DNA of 51,384 nt, from assembly GCA_017848125.1 (NCBI GenBank), contig JAGAJY010000050.1, forward strand, positions 1 through 51,384, read 5' to 3'. The stretch's first letter is position 1; every line of letters begins with the position of its first letter. Positions 42,780 to 50,388 of this stretch are shown in pieces. Below the pieces are notes generated by a model that did no database searches, was not told where the DNA came from, and worked only from the letters and a program-made list of their open reading frames with translations. This DNA is from Oscillospiraceae bacterium. Its GTDB lineage: Bacteria; Bacillota; Clostridia; Oscillospirales; Ruminococcaceae. The position numbers and the translations under genes were made by a program.

Positions 42780-43463
42780 TTATCTTCTTCGTCTGTTGAC
42801 AATAAGCAGCAGACGCACAAGGCTGAGAAGTGCGGATATCATTGCCGCAACGTATGTCAGCGCCGCCGCAATAAGCACCTTTCTTGCGCCGTTAAGCTCG
42901 TCGTCCTCCAGCAGATGTGCCGAACGAAGCGACTTTATCGCTCTGTTGCTTGCATCAAACTCCACAGGGAGAGTCACCGCCTGAAACAGCACAACTGCAC
43001 AGAAAAGCAGTATTCCTATTGTAATAAAAAGGTCACTTGAAAACAGCAGACCCAAAAGAACAAGAGGAGTTGAAAGACCCGAGCCGAAGCGTGTAACAGG
43101 AATAATAGCATTTCTGAGCTTTATGGGAGAATACCCCACCGCATACTGAACAGCGTGACCTGCCTCATGAGCCGCAACACCAACAGCCGCCGCAGAAGCA
43201 TTCCCGTAAACATCATCTGAAAGCCTTATAACATTCGCTCTCGGGTCATAATGGTCTGTAAGGCTTCCGCTTACACGTTCAATTCGGATATGTGAAAGAC
43301 CGTTTCTGTCAAGTATCTCACGGGCAGCGTCAGCCCCCGTGATACCTCTGCTGTTTCTTTCCTTGCTGTACTTATCAAAGGTCGATTTGACCATAAACTG
43401 CGCAATAAGGCTGAATATGATCGCAGGTATCAGTATGATAAACGTACTGTCATAGTAATACAT
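42780..43463 (-). CDS. Neutral zinc metallopeptidase, YugP family
   Basis: 227 residues. An N-terminal helix anchors the protein, VGVAAHEAGHAVQYAVGY (about 95-112) carries the HExGH zinc site, and three further hydrophobic segments occupy the C-terminal half. GGAGG precedes the ATG. The family is membrane-embedded; substrates are not well known. It is inserted between fmt and rsmB, adjacent genes in Bacillus, and this insertion recurs in Clostridia. Confidence 0.88.
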   Translation of the reverse strand: MYYYDSTFIILIPAIIFSLIAQFMVKSTFDKYSKERNSRGITGADAAREILDRNGLSHIRIERVSGSLTDHYDPRANVIRLSDDVYGNASAAAVGVAAHEAGHAVQYAVGYSPIKLRNAIIPVTRFGSGLSTPLVLLGLLFSSDLFITIGILLFCAVVLFQAVTLPVEFDASNRAIKSLRSAHLLEDDELNGARKVLIAAALTYVAAMISALLSLVRLLLIVNRRRR

Positions 43464-43479
43464 AACAGAACCTCCGTTT

Positions 43480-44397
43480 TTACAGCTTATTACCTCTCAG
43501 ATAATCCGCTGTTTTCATTCTCTTTCCGCCGTCAGCCTGAACCTCGGTAAAGGTAATACCGAAGCCATCGCCGCATACAACGGTAAACCTATCCTTGTCG
43601 CAAACCTCGCCGGGAGCACCGCCGTGACGGATTCCGTCAAGCTCGCTTCTGAACACCTTGAGACGTCTGCCTGCAACCTCGGCAACCGCACAGGGCCATG
43701 AAGAAAGACCTCTTATTTGATTGTGTATCTGAGAAGCCGTCTTATTGAAATCAATAGGGCAAAGCTCCTTTGTGAGCCTTGGAGCGTAATTTGAAAGAGT
43801 GTCGTCCTGCTTTTCGGGACATACATCACCCTTCTTTATAGCGTCAACCGTTTTCAGAAGCACATCTGCACCCAGCACGGAAAGCCTGTCGTGAAGCTCG
43901 TCAGCGGTTTCATTTTCGCCTATCTCAAGCTCTGCCTTGATAAGCATATCGCCTGTGTCAAGCCCCTCTGCCATTATCATAGAGGTAACGCCCGTAACCT
44001 TTTCCCCGTCAAGAATACTCCACTGTATAGGACCTGCACCTCTGTATTTAGGTAACAGCGAAGCGTGTATATTTATGCAGTAAGTTTTCGGGATATCAAG
44101 TATCCTCTTAGGAAGTATCTGACCGTAAGCAACCACCACAACAAGGTCGGGAGCAAGCTTGCAAAGTACATCGTAAGCCTCGTCAGCCTCCTCGCCCTTT
44201 TTCATGCTCACAGGCTGATATACGGGAATGTTCTGACTTACTGCATATTCCTTAACAGGAGGAGGAGTAAGCTTGTAGCCTCTGCCCTTGGGCTTGTCGG
44301 GCTGAGTAAACACAGCCGAAACATTTTCACCGCTTTCAACCAGTGCTTTAAGACAAGGCACAGCAAAATCGGGAGTGCCCATAAAAACAATATTCAT
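43480..44397 (-). CDS. fmt: Methionyl-tRNA formyltransferase
   Basis: 305 residues from ATG 44397 (MNIVFMGTPDFAVP; AAAGGACGGG upstream); the open frame further up lacks homology. The formyl-folate site is ASLLPKYRGAGPIQWSILDG (about 108-127) and the C-terminal OB-like domain binds tRNA. It formylates initiator Met-tRNA. def precedes it by 59 nt, giving the pair that adds and removes the formyl group. Confidence 0.95.
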   Translation of the reverse strand: MNIVFMGTPDFAVPCLKALVESGENVSAVFTQPDKPKGRGYKLTPPPVKEYAVSQNIPVYQPVSMKKGEEADEAYDVLCKLAPDLVVVVAYGQILPKRILDIPKTYCINIHASLLPKYRGAGPIQWSILDGEKVTGVTSMIMAEGLDTGDMLIKAELEIGENETADELHDRLSVLGADVLLKTVDAIKKGDVCPEKQDDTLSNYAPRLTKELCPIDFNKTASQIHNQIRGLSSWPCAVAEVAGRRLKVFRSELDGIRHGGAPGEVCDKDRFTVVCGDGFGITFTEVQADGGKRMKTADYLRGNKL

Positions 44398-44456
44398 TAA
44401 ATGACCCGTCCTTTTTCTGATAGTCTTGTGCTTTACGCTCAAAATGCCTTATAAAA

Positions 44457-44990
44457 TCAGTTTTTATCCTTAACTCTGACTTTGAGCTTTTTAGGCGCAT
44501 TTCTTCTCTGCTTAGGCTCCTCGGGAGTAAAGAATTCCTCAACGATATCAATAAACAGCTGACCGTCAAGGTGAGCATTTTCGTGGCTTACACACTGAGC
44601 GCCAAGACCCGAAAAGCTCTGCTCAAACCATTCGCCGTTTCTGTCCTGAGCCTTCAGAACAACGTGAGCAGGTCGTGTAACGATACCCCACTTGTCAGGG
44701 CAGGAAAGACAGCCTTCCTTCACTCTCTGCTTTCCCTTCTGAGAAACTATCTCGGGATTTATCGCCTCAACGCTTATCTCCTCGCCTGTTTCCTCATTTT
44801 CCAGATGCATAATAAAAAGCCTTCTGCACATACCAACCTGAGGAGCGGCAAGACCAACTCCCTCCGCCTTGTAGAGAGTCTCGTGCATATCGTCAAGCAG
44901 AGTATGGAGCTTGTCGTCAAACTTCTCCACAGGTCTGCATTTTTTTCTGAGAATAGGGTCGCCGTCAATATATATATTGCGAAGTGCCAT
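44457..44990 (-). CDS. def: Peptide deformylase
   Basis: 177 residues. Motif 1 GVGLAAPQVG (about 44-53) and motif 2 EGCLSCP (about 92) with the metal Cys are intact. Motif 3 reads VSHENAHLDGQLF: the HExxH His-Glu-His set is kept, but the usual Asp before the second His is Ala. A basic tail (RRNAPKKLKVRVKDKN) extends the C-terminus. It removes the N-formyl group from new proteins. Between priA and fmt, as in Bacillus. Confidence 0.93.
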   Translation of the reverse strand: MALRNIYIDGDPILRKKCRPVEKFDDKLHTLLDDMHETLYKAEGVGLAAPQVGMCRRLFIMHLENEETGEEISVEAINPEIVSQKGKQRVKEGCLSCPDKWGIVTRPAHVVLKAQDRNGEWFEQSFSGLGAQCVSHENAHLDGQLFIDIVEEFFTPEEPKQRRNAPKKLKVRVKDKN

Positions 44991-45018
44991 TGCAAATATT
45001 CCTTTCCTGATAATAAAA

Positions 45019-47451
45019 TTACAGCGAAATGTCGCCGTTCATATCAATATAAACCGTAATGCCCCTGAACTGAGCAAGATGCGCCGTGTCTGTTCTTATA
45101 CCGCCGATAAAGCTTCTGAACAAAGCATTGTTTCTGCATTTTATGATTATCCTGTAGCGGAATTTTCCGTTTATTTTTTCAAATATGCATTTGGACGGAC
45201 CAAGTACACGCACAGGCATCTTTTCCGAAACGCTCTTAACACCCTCAGCAATATGCTCCGCAAAGCATTCGGCTGCAAGAGAGGTCTTTTCATCGTCCTC
45301 TCCCGAAAACCCCACTGTGCATATGTCGCAGAACGGAGGATATATCAGCGCACGCCGCATAGCTATCTCCTGCTCGTAAAACGCCTTATAATCCTGCTGT
45401 GCCGCAAGATTTATAACATAGTGGTCAGGCGCAAAGGTCTGGATTATTGCCCTTCCCCTTGAATTTCCCCTGCCGCTTCTTCCAACCACCTGAGTGATAA
45501 GGGAAAAAGTCCGTTCATAGCTTCTGAAATCCCCTGAAAACAGTGATTTATCCGCATTCAGTACGCCCACAAGAGTAACATTGGGAAAATCAAGCCCCTT
45601 TGCTATCATCTGAGTGCCTACCATTATATCATATTCACCATTGCCGAATTGGGTAAACCTTTTGTCATAGGCATACCGTGAATATGTAGTATCAGCGTCC
45701 ATACGCAGAATACGGGCGTCGGGGAAAAATTCGGATATTTCGTCCTCAAGCCGCTGTGTACCCATTCCCGAAAGCCTGAGATTTGAACTGCCGCACTTGG
45801 GACAGCAGTCAGTGTTATCCGTTCCGAAACCGCAGTAATGGCAGATAAGCCGATTATTGACCTTGTGATAGGTCAGCGGAATACTGCAATTGGGACAGGA
45901 AACAGGCTCACGGCAGTCACAGCAGGAAATGATAGTGTGATACCCTCTGCGGTTAAGGAGCAGTATGGACTGCTCTCCCCTTGCAAGATTCTCCCTTATC
46001 CCATTTATAAGCTCATCGCTGAAAATACGTCCGCTGCCTGTCATGTCAATTATCTGCGTAACAGGCATAGACGGCCTTTCACCGTTCTTCGGAGCATATC
46101 TTTCAGGCATTTCAAACAGCCTTGTCCTGCCGCTTTGGGCACTGTAGAAGCTTTCTATGGAAGGAGTAGCAGAGGCGGTCAGCAGTACCGCATTGTGATG
46201 CATACAACGCTGAACGGCAGCGTCCTTTGCGTGGTATCTGGGACTTGATTCGGACTTGTAGCTGCGTTCGCCCTCCTCGTCCATAATGATAAGCCCGATA
46301 TTGTCAAGAGGAGCAAAAACTGCGCTTCTCGTTCCCACAACTATCCTGCACTGACCCGATCTCACACGCTTGTATTCATTTGACCGCATTGACAGCGACA
46401 AACCGCTGTGCAGCACCGCAACCGTTTCTCCGAAAAGCCTGCGGAATCTGTTCAAGGTCTGAGGGGTCAGTGAAATTTCGGGGATAAGCATAATAACATT
46501 TTTCCCCGATTTAAGGGTATGGTCAATAAGCTTTGCAAATACGGGAGTCTTACCGCTTCCCGTAACGCCGAAAAGCAGGGCAGATGCAGGTTTGCCCTGT
46601 GATATCATAACCGAAACGCCGTCAAAAACCTTCTGCTGGCAAGCACTGAGCGTTATATCGTCAATACTGTCACGCTCCACAGCTTCGGGAGTTTTGATGA
46701 CCTCGTATTCAAAAAACTCTGCCGCACCGCTTTTGACCATATTTTTTATGACCTGAGCAGTACAGCCGCACATATAGCACAGCTCACGCACAGAAGCACA
46801 GCCCTCTCGTTCAAGAGTCTCTGCGGCAATCCTCTGCTTTGGCGTAAGCTTGATGTTTTTATCGGAATACCGCTCAGTAAGACGGACCATACTCACCGTA
46901 TCGTCCCTCACACGCTGTTTTGCGGTATCAGTTTCTTCGAGAAAGCCTTTTTCAATAAGCTCATCGGCTGATTTCCTGTCATTAGAAATCATCACCGAAA
47001 GCTCTGTTCCGTCGTCGGTTTCCGACAAGGACAGATAAAGCCCCATTGCACTGTCGGAAAGCTCGCCCTTCTTCGGCTTTTTCTGCATAAGCCTGTACTT
47101 TTGCTCAAAGCTTACGCCAAGCCCCGGGGGTATAAGTGTGCGAAACGCTTCGTAGTAGGTGCAGAAAACAGTTTCCCTGAGCCACAAAAGCAGCTTCATC
47201 TGCTCCTCACCGATAACAGGCGAATCATCAATAAAAGAGCTTACAGCCTTTAGCTTATCCGATTCGTCCGCATCTCGGCTAACGCCTACGATTATCCCCA
47301 CTCTCCGCCTGTCCGAGCGTCCGAAAGGTACTATGACCCTGACCCCGACTGATGCTTTGTGAGCAAGCTCGTCGGGAACAGTATAGCTGTACCCACGGTC
47401 AAAAGCGAAGGAAGTTCCGCTGACTCCGACCTGAACAGTCAAAAAGCTCAC
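45019..47451 (-). CDS. priA: Primosomal protein N' (replication restart helicase PriA)
   Basis: 810 residues from GTG 47451; a TTG three codons later (47442, GAGGTGA 6 nt upstream) is an equally good start. An N-terminal DNA-binding domain is followed by the helicase core: ALLFGVTGSGKTPVF (Walker A, about 290), IIMDEEGERSYKSE (DEEG), ASATPSIES, and an inserted zinc-binding part with four Cys pairs (CCDCREPVSCPNC, CHYCGFG, CCPKCGSSN, about 505-560). It restarts stalled forks. coaBC, usually just upstream, is absent. Confidence 0.96.
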   Translation of the reverse strand: MSFLTVQVGVSGTSFAFDRGYSYTVPDELAHKASVGVRVIVPFGRSDRRRVGIIVGVSRDADESDKLKAVSSFIDDSPVIGEEQMKLLLWLRETVFCTYYEAFRTLIPPGLGVSFEQKYRLMQKKPKKGELSDSAMGLYLSLSETDDGTELSVMISNDRKSADELIEKGFLEETDTAKQRVRDDTVSMVRLTERYSDKNIKLTPKQRIAAETLEREGCASVRELCYMCGCTAQVIKNMVKSGAAEFFEYEVIKTPEAVERDSIDDITLSACQQKVFDGVSVMISQGKPASALLFGVTGSGKTPVFAKLIDHTLKSGKNVIMLIPEISLTPQTLNRFRRLFGETVAVLHSGLSLSMRSNEYKRVRSGQCRIVVGTRSAVFAPLDNIGLIIMDEEGERSYKSESSPRYHAKDAAVQRCMHHNAVLLTASATPSIESFYSAQSGRTRLFEMPERYAPKNGERPSMPVTQIIDMTGSGRIFSDELINGIRENLARGEQSILLLNRRGYHTIISCCDCREPVSCPNCSIPLTYHKVNNRLICHYCGFGTDNTDCCPKCGSSNLRLSGMGTQRLEDEISEFFPDARILRMDADTTYSRYAYDKRFTQFGNGEYDIMVGTQMIAKGLDFPNVTLVGVLNADKSLFSGDFRSYERTFSLITQVVGRSGRGNSRGRAIIQTFAPDHYVINLAAQQDYKAFYEQEIAMRRALIYPPFCDICTVGFSGEDDEKTSLAAECFAEHIAEGVKSVSEKMPVRVLGPSKCIFEKINGKFRYRIIIKCRNNALFRSFIGGIRTDTAHLAQFRGITVYIDMNGDISL

Positions 47452-47460
47452 CTCAGTTTA

Positions 47461-47691
47461 TCAGACAGTTCCTTCGGAGGACTTGGAAGCTCTTACCGCA
47501 GGATCTTCAACGATAGAGAATTTTCTTGCCGCAAACTCGTCAACAGCGGTCTTAACAGGCTTCTCCTCGAGAGTGAGATTATTCTCCGCAAGCTCGTCTG
47601 CGATTTCTCTCGCACGCTTTGCAACACCGATAACAACGGAATAGTAGCTTTCACCGTGAGTAGCGATCTGATTCATAGCAGGTCTTAACAT
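47461..47691 (-). CDS. rpoZ: RNA polymerase omega subunit
   Basis: 76 residues, AAGGAG 8 nt before the ATG. Omega marks are the N-terminal ESYYSVVIGVAKRAREIADE and EEKPVKTAVDEFAARKFSI. It helps assemble RNA polymerase. It lies between gmk (upstream) and priA (downstream, 9 nt from its stop), the conserved order, and has its own promoter in the gmk-rpoZ gap. Confidence 0.92.
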   Translation of the reverse strand: MLRPAMNQIATHGESYYSVVIGVAKRAREIADELAENNLTLEEKPVKTAVDEFAARKFSIVEDPAVRASKSSEGTV

Positions 47692-47726
47692 AAAAAAATC
47701 TCCTTCTGAACAAAAGTTATCATATT

Positions 47727-47755
47727 ATTATAACACAAATTTTCCGCTTTTTCAA
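47727..47755 (-). promoter_or_regulatory. Promoter of rpoZ and downstream genes
   Basis: Minus strand: TTGAAA (47750-47755), 17-bp spacer, TATAAT (47727-47732), 36 bp before rpoZ. It could drive rpoZ-priA-def-fmt independently of gmk. Confidence 0.65.
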
Positions 47756-47777
47756 GTGAAATTTATTGCTGATTTAT

Positions 47778-48380
47778 TTATTTTCCAAGAACATTATCAA
47801 TAAGCTGTGATGAGCGTTTTACAGTAAGCTTTTCCGCATCAACTGCCTTGATAAAATCCGAAACTGCTTCATTAAGGTCGTCATTTACGATAAGGTAATC
47901 ATACTTGTAAGCTTTTTCGATCTCACCCGCAGCCTCGGCAACACGCTTTTCGATGACCTCGGCAGTTTCCGTTCCTCTGCCCACAAGGCGCTGCTTCAGG
48001 GTATCGAGAGATGGTGGCAGAATAAAGATAAACACAGCCTCAGGGCATACTTCTTTTATCTTCATCGCACCTTGAACCTCTATTTCAAGTATAACGTCCC
48101 TGCCCTCATTCAGCTTGTCCTCAACAGCCTTTCTGGGCGTACCGTAATAATTTCCGCAGTACTGCGCATATTCAAGAACACCGCCCGAAGCGATAAGCTC
48201 CTCAAATTTCTCCTTTGCGGTAAAATGATAATTCACACCGTCAACCTCTCCGGGTCTGGGTGCTCTTGTGGTTGCGGAAACCGAATAATAGAAATTATCT
48301 CTTTTTAACACCTCTGCAAGCACAGTACCCTTTCCGCAGCCCGAGGGTGCGGAAACAACTATAAGCAGTCCTTTTGACAT
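47778..48380 (-). CDS. gmk: Guanylate kinase
   Basis: 200 residues. P-loop VSAPSGCGKGTVL (about 8-20), GMP-binding YYSVSATTRAPRPGEVDGVN (about 31-50) and the lid region RLVGRGTETAEVIEKR. It phosphorylates GMP to GDP. remA lies 20 nt upstream and rpoZ downstream, the conserved Firmicute order. Confidence 0.97.
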   Translation of the reverse strand: MSKGLLIVVSAPSGCGKGTVLAEVLKRDNFYYSVSATTRAPRPGEVDGVNYHFTAKEKFEELIASGGVLEYAQYCGNYYGTPRKAVEDKLNEGRDVILEIEVQGAMKIKEVCPEAVFIFILPPSLDTLKQRLVGRGTETAEVIEKRVAEAAGEIEKAYKYDYLIVNDDLNEAVSDFIKAVDAEKLTVKRSSQLIDNVLGK

Positions 48381-48400
48381 ATCATTATCCTCCTGTAATT

Positions 48401-48667
48401 CTAAGCCTGTTCCTCATCGGCTTCTTCAATATCATCATCGGCGGCACGCCCCGCAATCGACGAGGGCAGCACAGCCGAAAGAACAACGTGGTCGCTGTCC
48501 ATAACAAGCACTGATTTTGTCTTTCTGCCATAAGTGGCGTCAATAAGCATACCTCTGTCCCTTGCGTCCTGGATGATACGCTTTATAGGCGCAGATTCGG
48601 GGCTTACCACTGCCACAAGCCTTTCGGCTGAAACAGCATTGCCGTAGCCGATGGGAATAAGCTGCAT
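48401..48667 (-). CDS. remA: RemA family (DUF370) regulator
   Basis: 88 residues from ATG 48667 (AAAGGAG just upstream; the ATG seven codons earlier precedes that site). Family blocks are [20 protein letters not shown] and [20 protein letters not shown]. RemA is a small DNA-binding activator of matrix and osmoprotection genes in Bacillus. It is next to gmk as expected. The C-terminal tail is acidic ([12 protein letters not shown]). Confidence 0.9.
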   Translation of the reverse strand: MQLIPIGYGNAVSAERLVAVVSPESAPIKRIIQDARDRGMLIDATYGRKTKSVLVMDSDHVVLSAVLPSSIAGRAADDDIEEADEEQA

Positions 48668-48704
48668 AGCCTTCTCTCCTTTTTGCAAAATGCAGGAAAT
48701 TATT

Positions 48705-49244
48705 TTATCTTACTAAAATATGCTTTTTCATCATACTTAATGCTTCTTCAAAAGGAATACATTCCGCATACCTTTTGTTCCACATAAATTCGTTGTAATA
48801 GCGATAAGTCTGCTCAGCAGTCATAAATTCATTATCGAAAGTGCTGTTGGTATTTTCGGGAACTATCATTCTGAAACCGTGTTCAAATCCTGCCTTAACA
48901 GTCGCATCAATGCAGTAATCAGTTTGCAGACCGACAATGATAATCGTGCTTTCATCCTTTTCTTTTAAATATTCAAGCAGTCCCGTGTCTTTGAAAGAGC
49001 TGTTCTTGTTTTTATCAAATACAGCTTCATTTTCCGCAGGAAGAAAGCCCTCGTAAATCTCAAAGCCTTCATTTCCCTTTGTCAATTCACACCCTGCACC
49101 GTCATCGTGTCTGACAAAAATCACTTCAATGCCATTAACTCGGGCTGTTCCGATAAGCTCCCTGATACGGGCTTCAAGCAGTTCAAACCCGAAAAGCCTG
49201 CTGTTTGTGATAGCCTTCTGAGTATCAACAACCAAAAGCACCAT
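48705..49244 (-). CDS. Isochorismatase-family cysteine hydrolase
   Basis: 179 residues. The catalytic triad is complete: Asp in [10 protein letters not shown] (residue 7), Lys in FDKNKNSSF (about 97) and Cys in [16 protein letters not shown] (about 130, after the usual cis-peptide region). The fold hydrolyses amides or vinyl ethers (nicotinamidase- or isochorismatase-like); the substrate is unknown. It sits between yicC and remA, which are normally adjacent, so it is a lineage-specific insertion in the cluster. Confidence 0.9.
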   Translation of the reverse strand: MVLLVVDTQKAITNSRLFGFELLEARIRELIGTARVNGIEVIFVRHDDGAGCELTKGNEGFEIYEGFLPAENEAVFDKNKNSSFKDTGLLEYLKEKDESTIIIVGLQTDYCIDATVKAGFEHGFRMIVPENTNSTFDNEFMTAEQTYRYYNEFMWNKRYAECIPFEEALSMMKKHILVR

Positions 49245-49262
49245 AATACCACCCCATCAGCC

Positions 49263-50141
49263 TTATTCAATATTCTGTATCTGCTCCCTGATTTTCTCAA
49301 TCTCGGATTTAAGATCCACAACGATTTTCGTCACAGCAATATCCTGAGCCTTCGAGCCGATAGTATTGGCTTCACGGTTGAACTCCTGAATGAGAAAATC
49401 CAGCTTTCTTCCCACAGGCTCGCTCAGCTCCAGCATATCCCTCAGCTGACGGATATGGCTTCTGAGCCTTACGGTTTCCTCAGCAACAGCGGTCTTGTCA
49501 GCAAAAATAGCCGCCTCGGTAAGTATCCTCTGCTCGTCGATATTCTTGTCGGCAAGCACCTCGCAAAGCCTTGAATAAAGCTTATTCCTGTAATTCTCGG
49601 CAGAAATAGGAGAAAGCTGCTCGACCTCACCCACAAGCCTTTCAATGACTGCCGCACGTTCGAGAACATCATCTCTCATCTTCCTGCCCTCAGCTTCACG
49701 CATTGAAACAAATTTTGCGGCAGCAGCGTCAGCTACCTGCCTTACGCTTTCCCAGACAGCCTCCTCATCATCTGCGGATTTTCTCACAGTGAATACATCG
49801 GGAAGCCTTACAAGCTGGGATAAAGTAAGGTCATCAGCCAGCCCAAGCTCCTCGCCCACGCTTCTGAGAGCGTCAACATAGCCCTTTGCCACATTCTTGT
49901 TTATCTCAACAACTGTGTCCTTTGCCTCAACAGCCGAAACGGAAACGCTTACTTCCACCTTTCCTCTTGATATCCTTCCGTTGAGATAGCTTTTCAGCTT
50001 CTCCTCTATGTAGCCGTAAACTCTGGGAACTCTTGCCGAAAACTCGTAATAGCGATGATTAACAGAGCGTATCTCCACGATAATATCTCTGCCGCCGATA
50101 ATTTCCTCGGCTCTGCCGAAGCCTGTCATACTTTTTATCAT
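49263..50141 (-). CDS. YicC family endoribonuclease
   Basis: 292 residues from ATG 50141 (MIKSMTGFGRAEE; GGAG 8 nt upstream). The N-terminal SMTGFGRAE and EIRSVNHRYYEFSARVP blocks and the C-terminal DFLIQEFNREANTIGSKAQD block are diagnostic. YicC proteins are hexameric RNA endonucleases. It is the first gene of the cluster on this strand, with its own promoter, and is divergent from nadE. Confidence 0.93.
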   Translation of the reverse strand: MIKSMTGFGRAEEIIGGRDIIVEIRSVNHRYYEFSARVPRVYGYIEEKLKSYLNGRISRGKVEVSVSVSAVEAKDTVVEINKNVAKGYVDALRSVGEELGLADDLTLSQLVRLPDVFTVRKSADDEEAVWESVRQVADAAAAKFVSMREAEGRKMRDDVLERAAVIERLVGEVEQLSPISAENYRNKLYSRLCEVLADKNIDEQRILTEAAIFADKTAVAEETVRLRSHIRQLRDMLELSEPVGRKLDFLIQEFNREANTIGSKAQDIAVTKIVVDLKSEIEKIREQIQNIE

Positions 50142-50241
50142 TGACATTTCTCCAATCTGCGTGCAATTCACGCAATGATATTCCGAAACAGCAAACCCCT
50201 TTAAATTACTGAATAAATCCTGTTTTGCCGTATCAAGCTAT

Positions 50242-50270
50242 ATTATACCATATGCTGATATATAAATCAA
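50242..50270 (-). promoter_or_regulatory. Promoter of the yicC-led cluster
   Basis: Minus strand: TTGATT (50265-50270), 17-bp spacer, TATAAT (50242-50247) with a TGG extension, about 100 bp before yicC. Confidence 0.75.
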
Positions 50271-50348
50271 TATTTTCAACCGAATTGTTCATAAAAACGT
50301 TACATATAAGAAATACGCATATATTTTTTATGATGTAAAATTATTGTG

Positions 50349-50354
50349 TATAAT
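50349..50354 (+). promoter_or_regulatory. Probable -10 of the nadE promoter
   Basis: TATAAT at 50349-50354, 34 bp before nadE. The -35 region (TTTTAT around 50326) is poor. Confidence 0.4.
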
Positions 50355-50388
50355 TGTTTATGTTTTTAAGTGAAAGGAATCTGAACTT

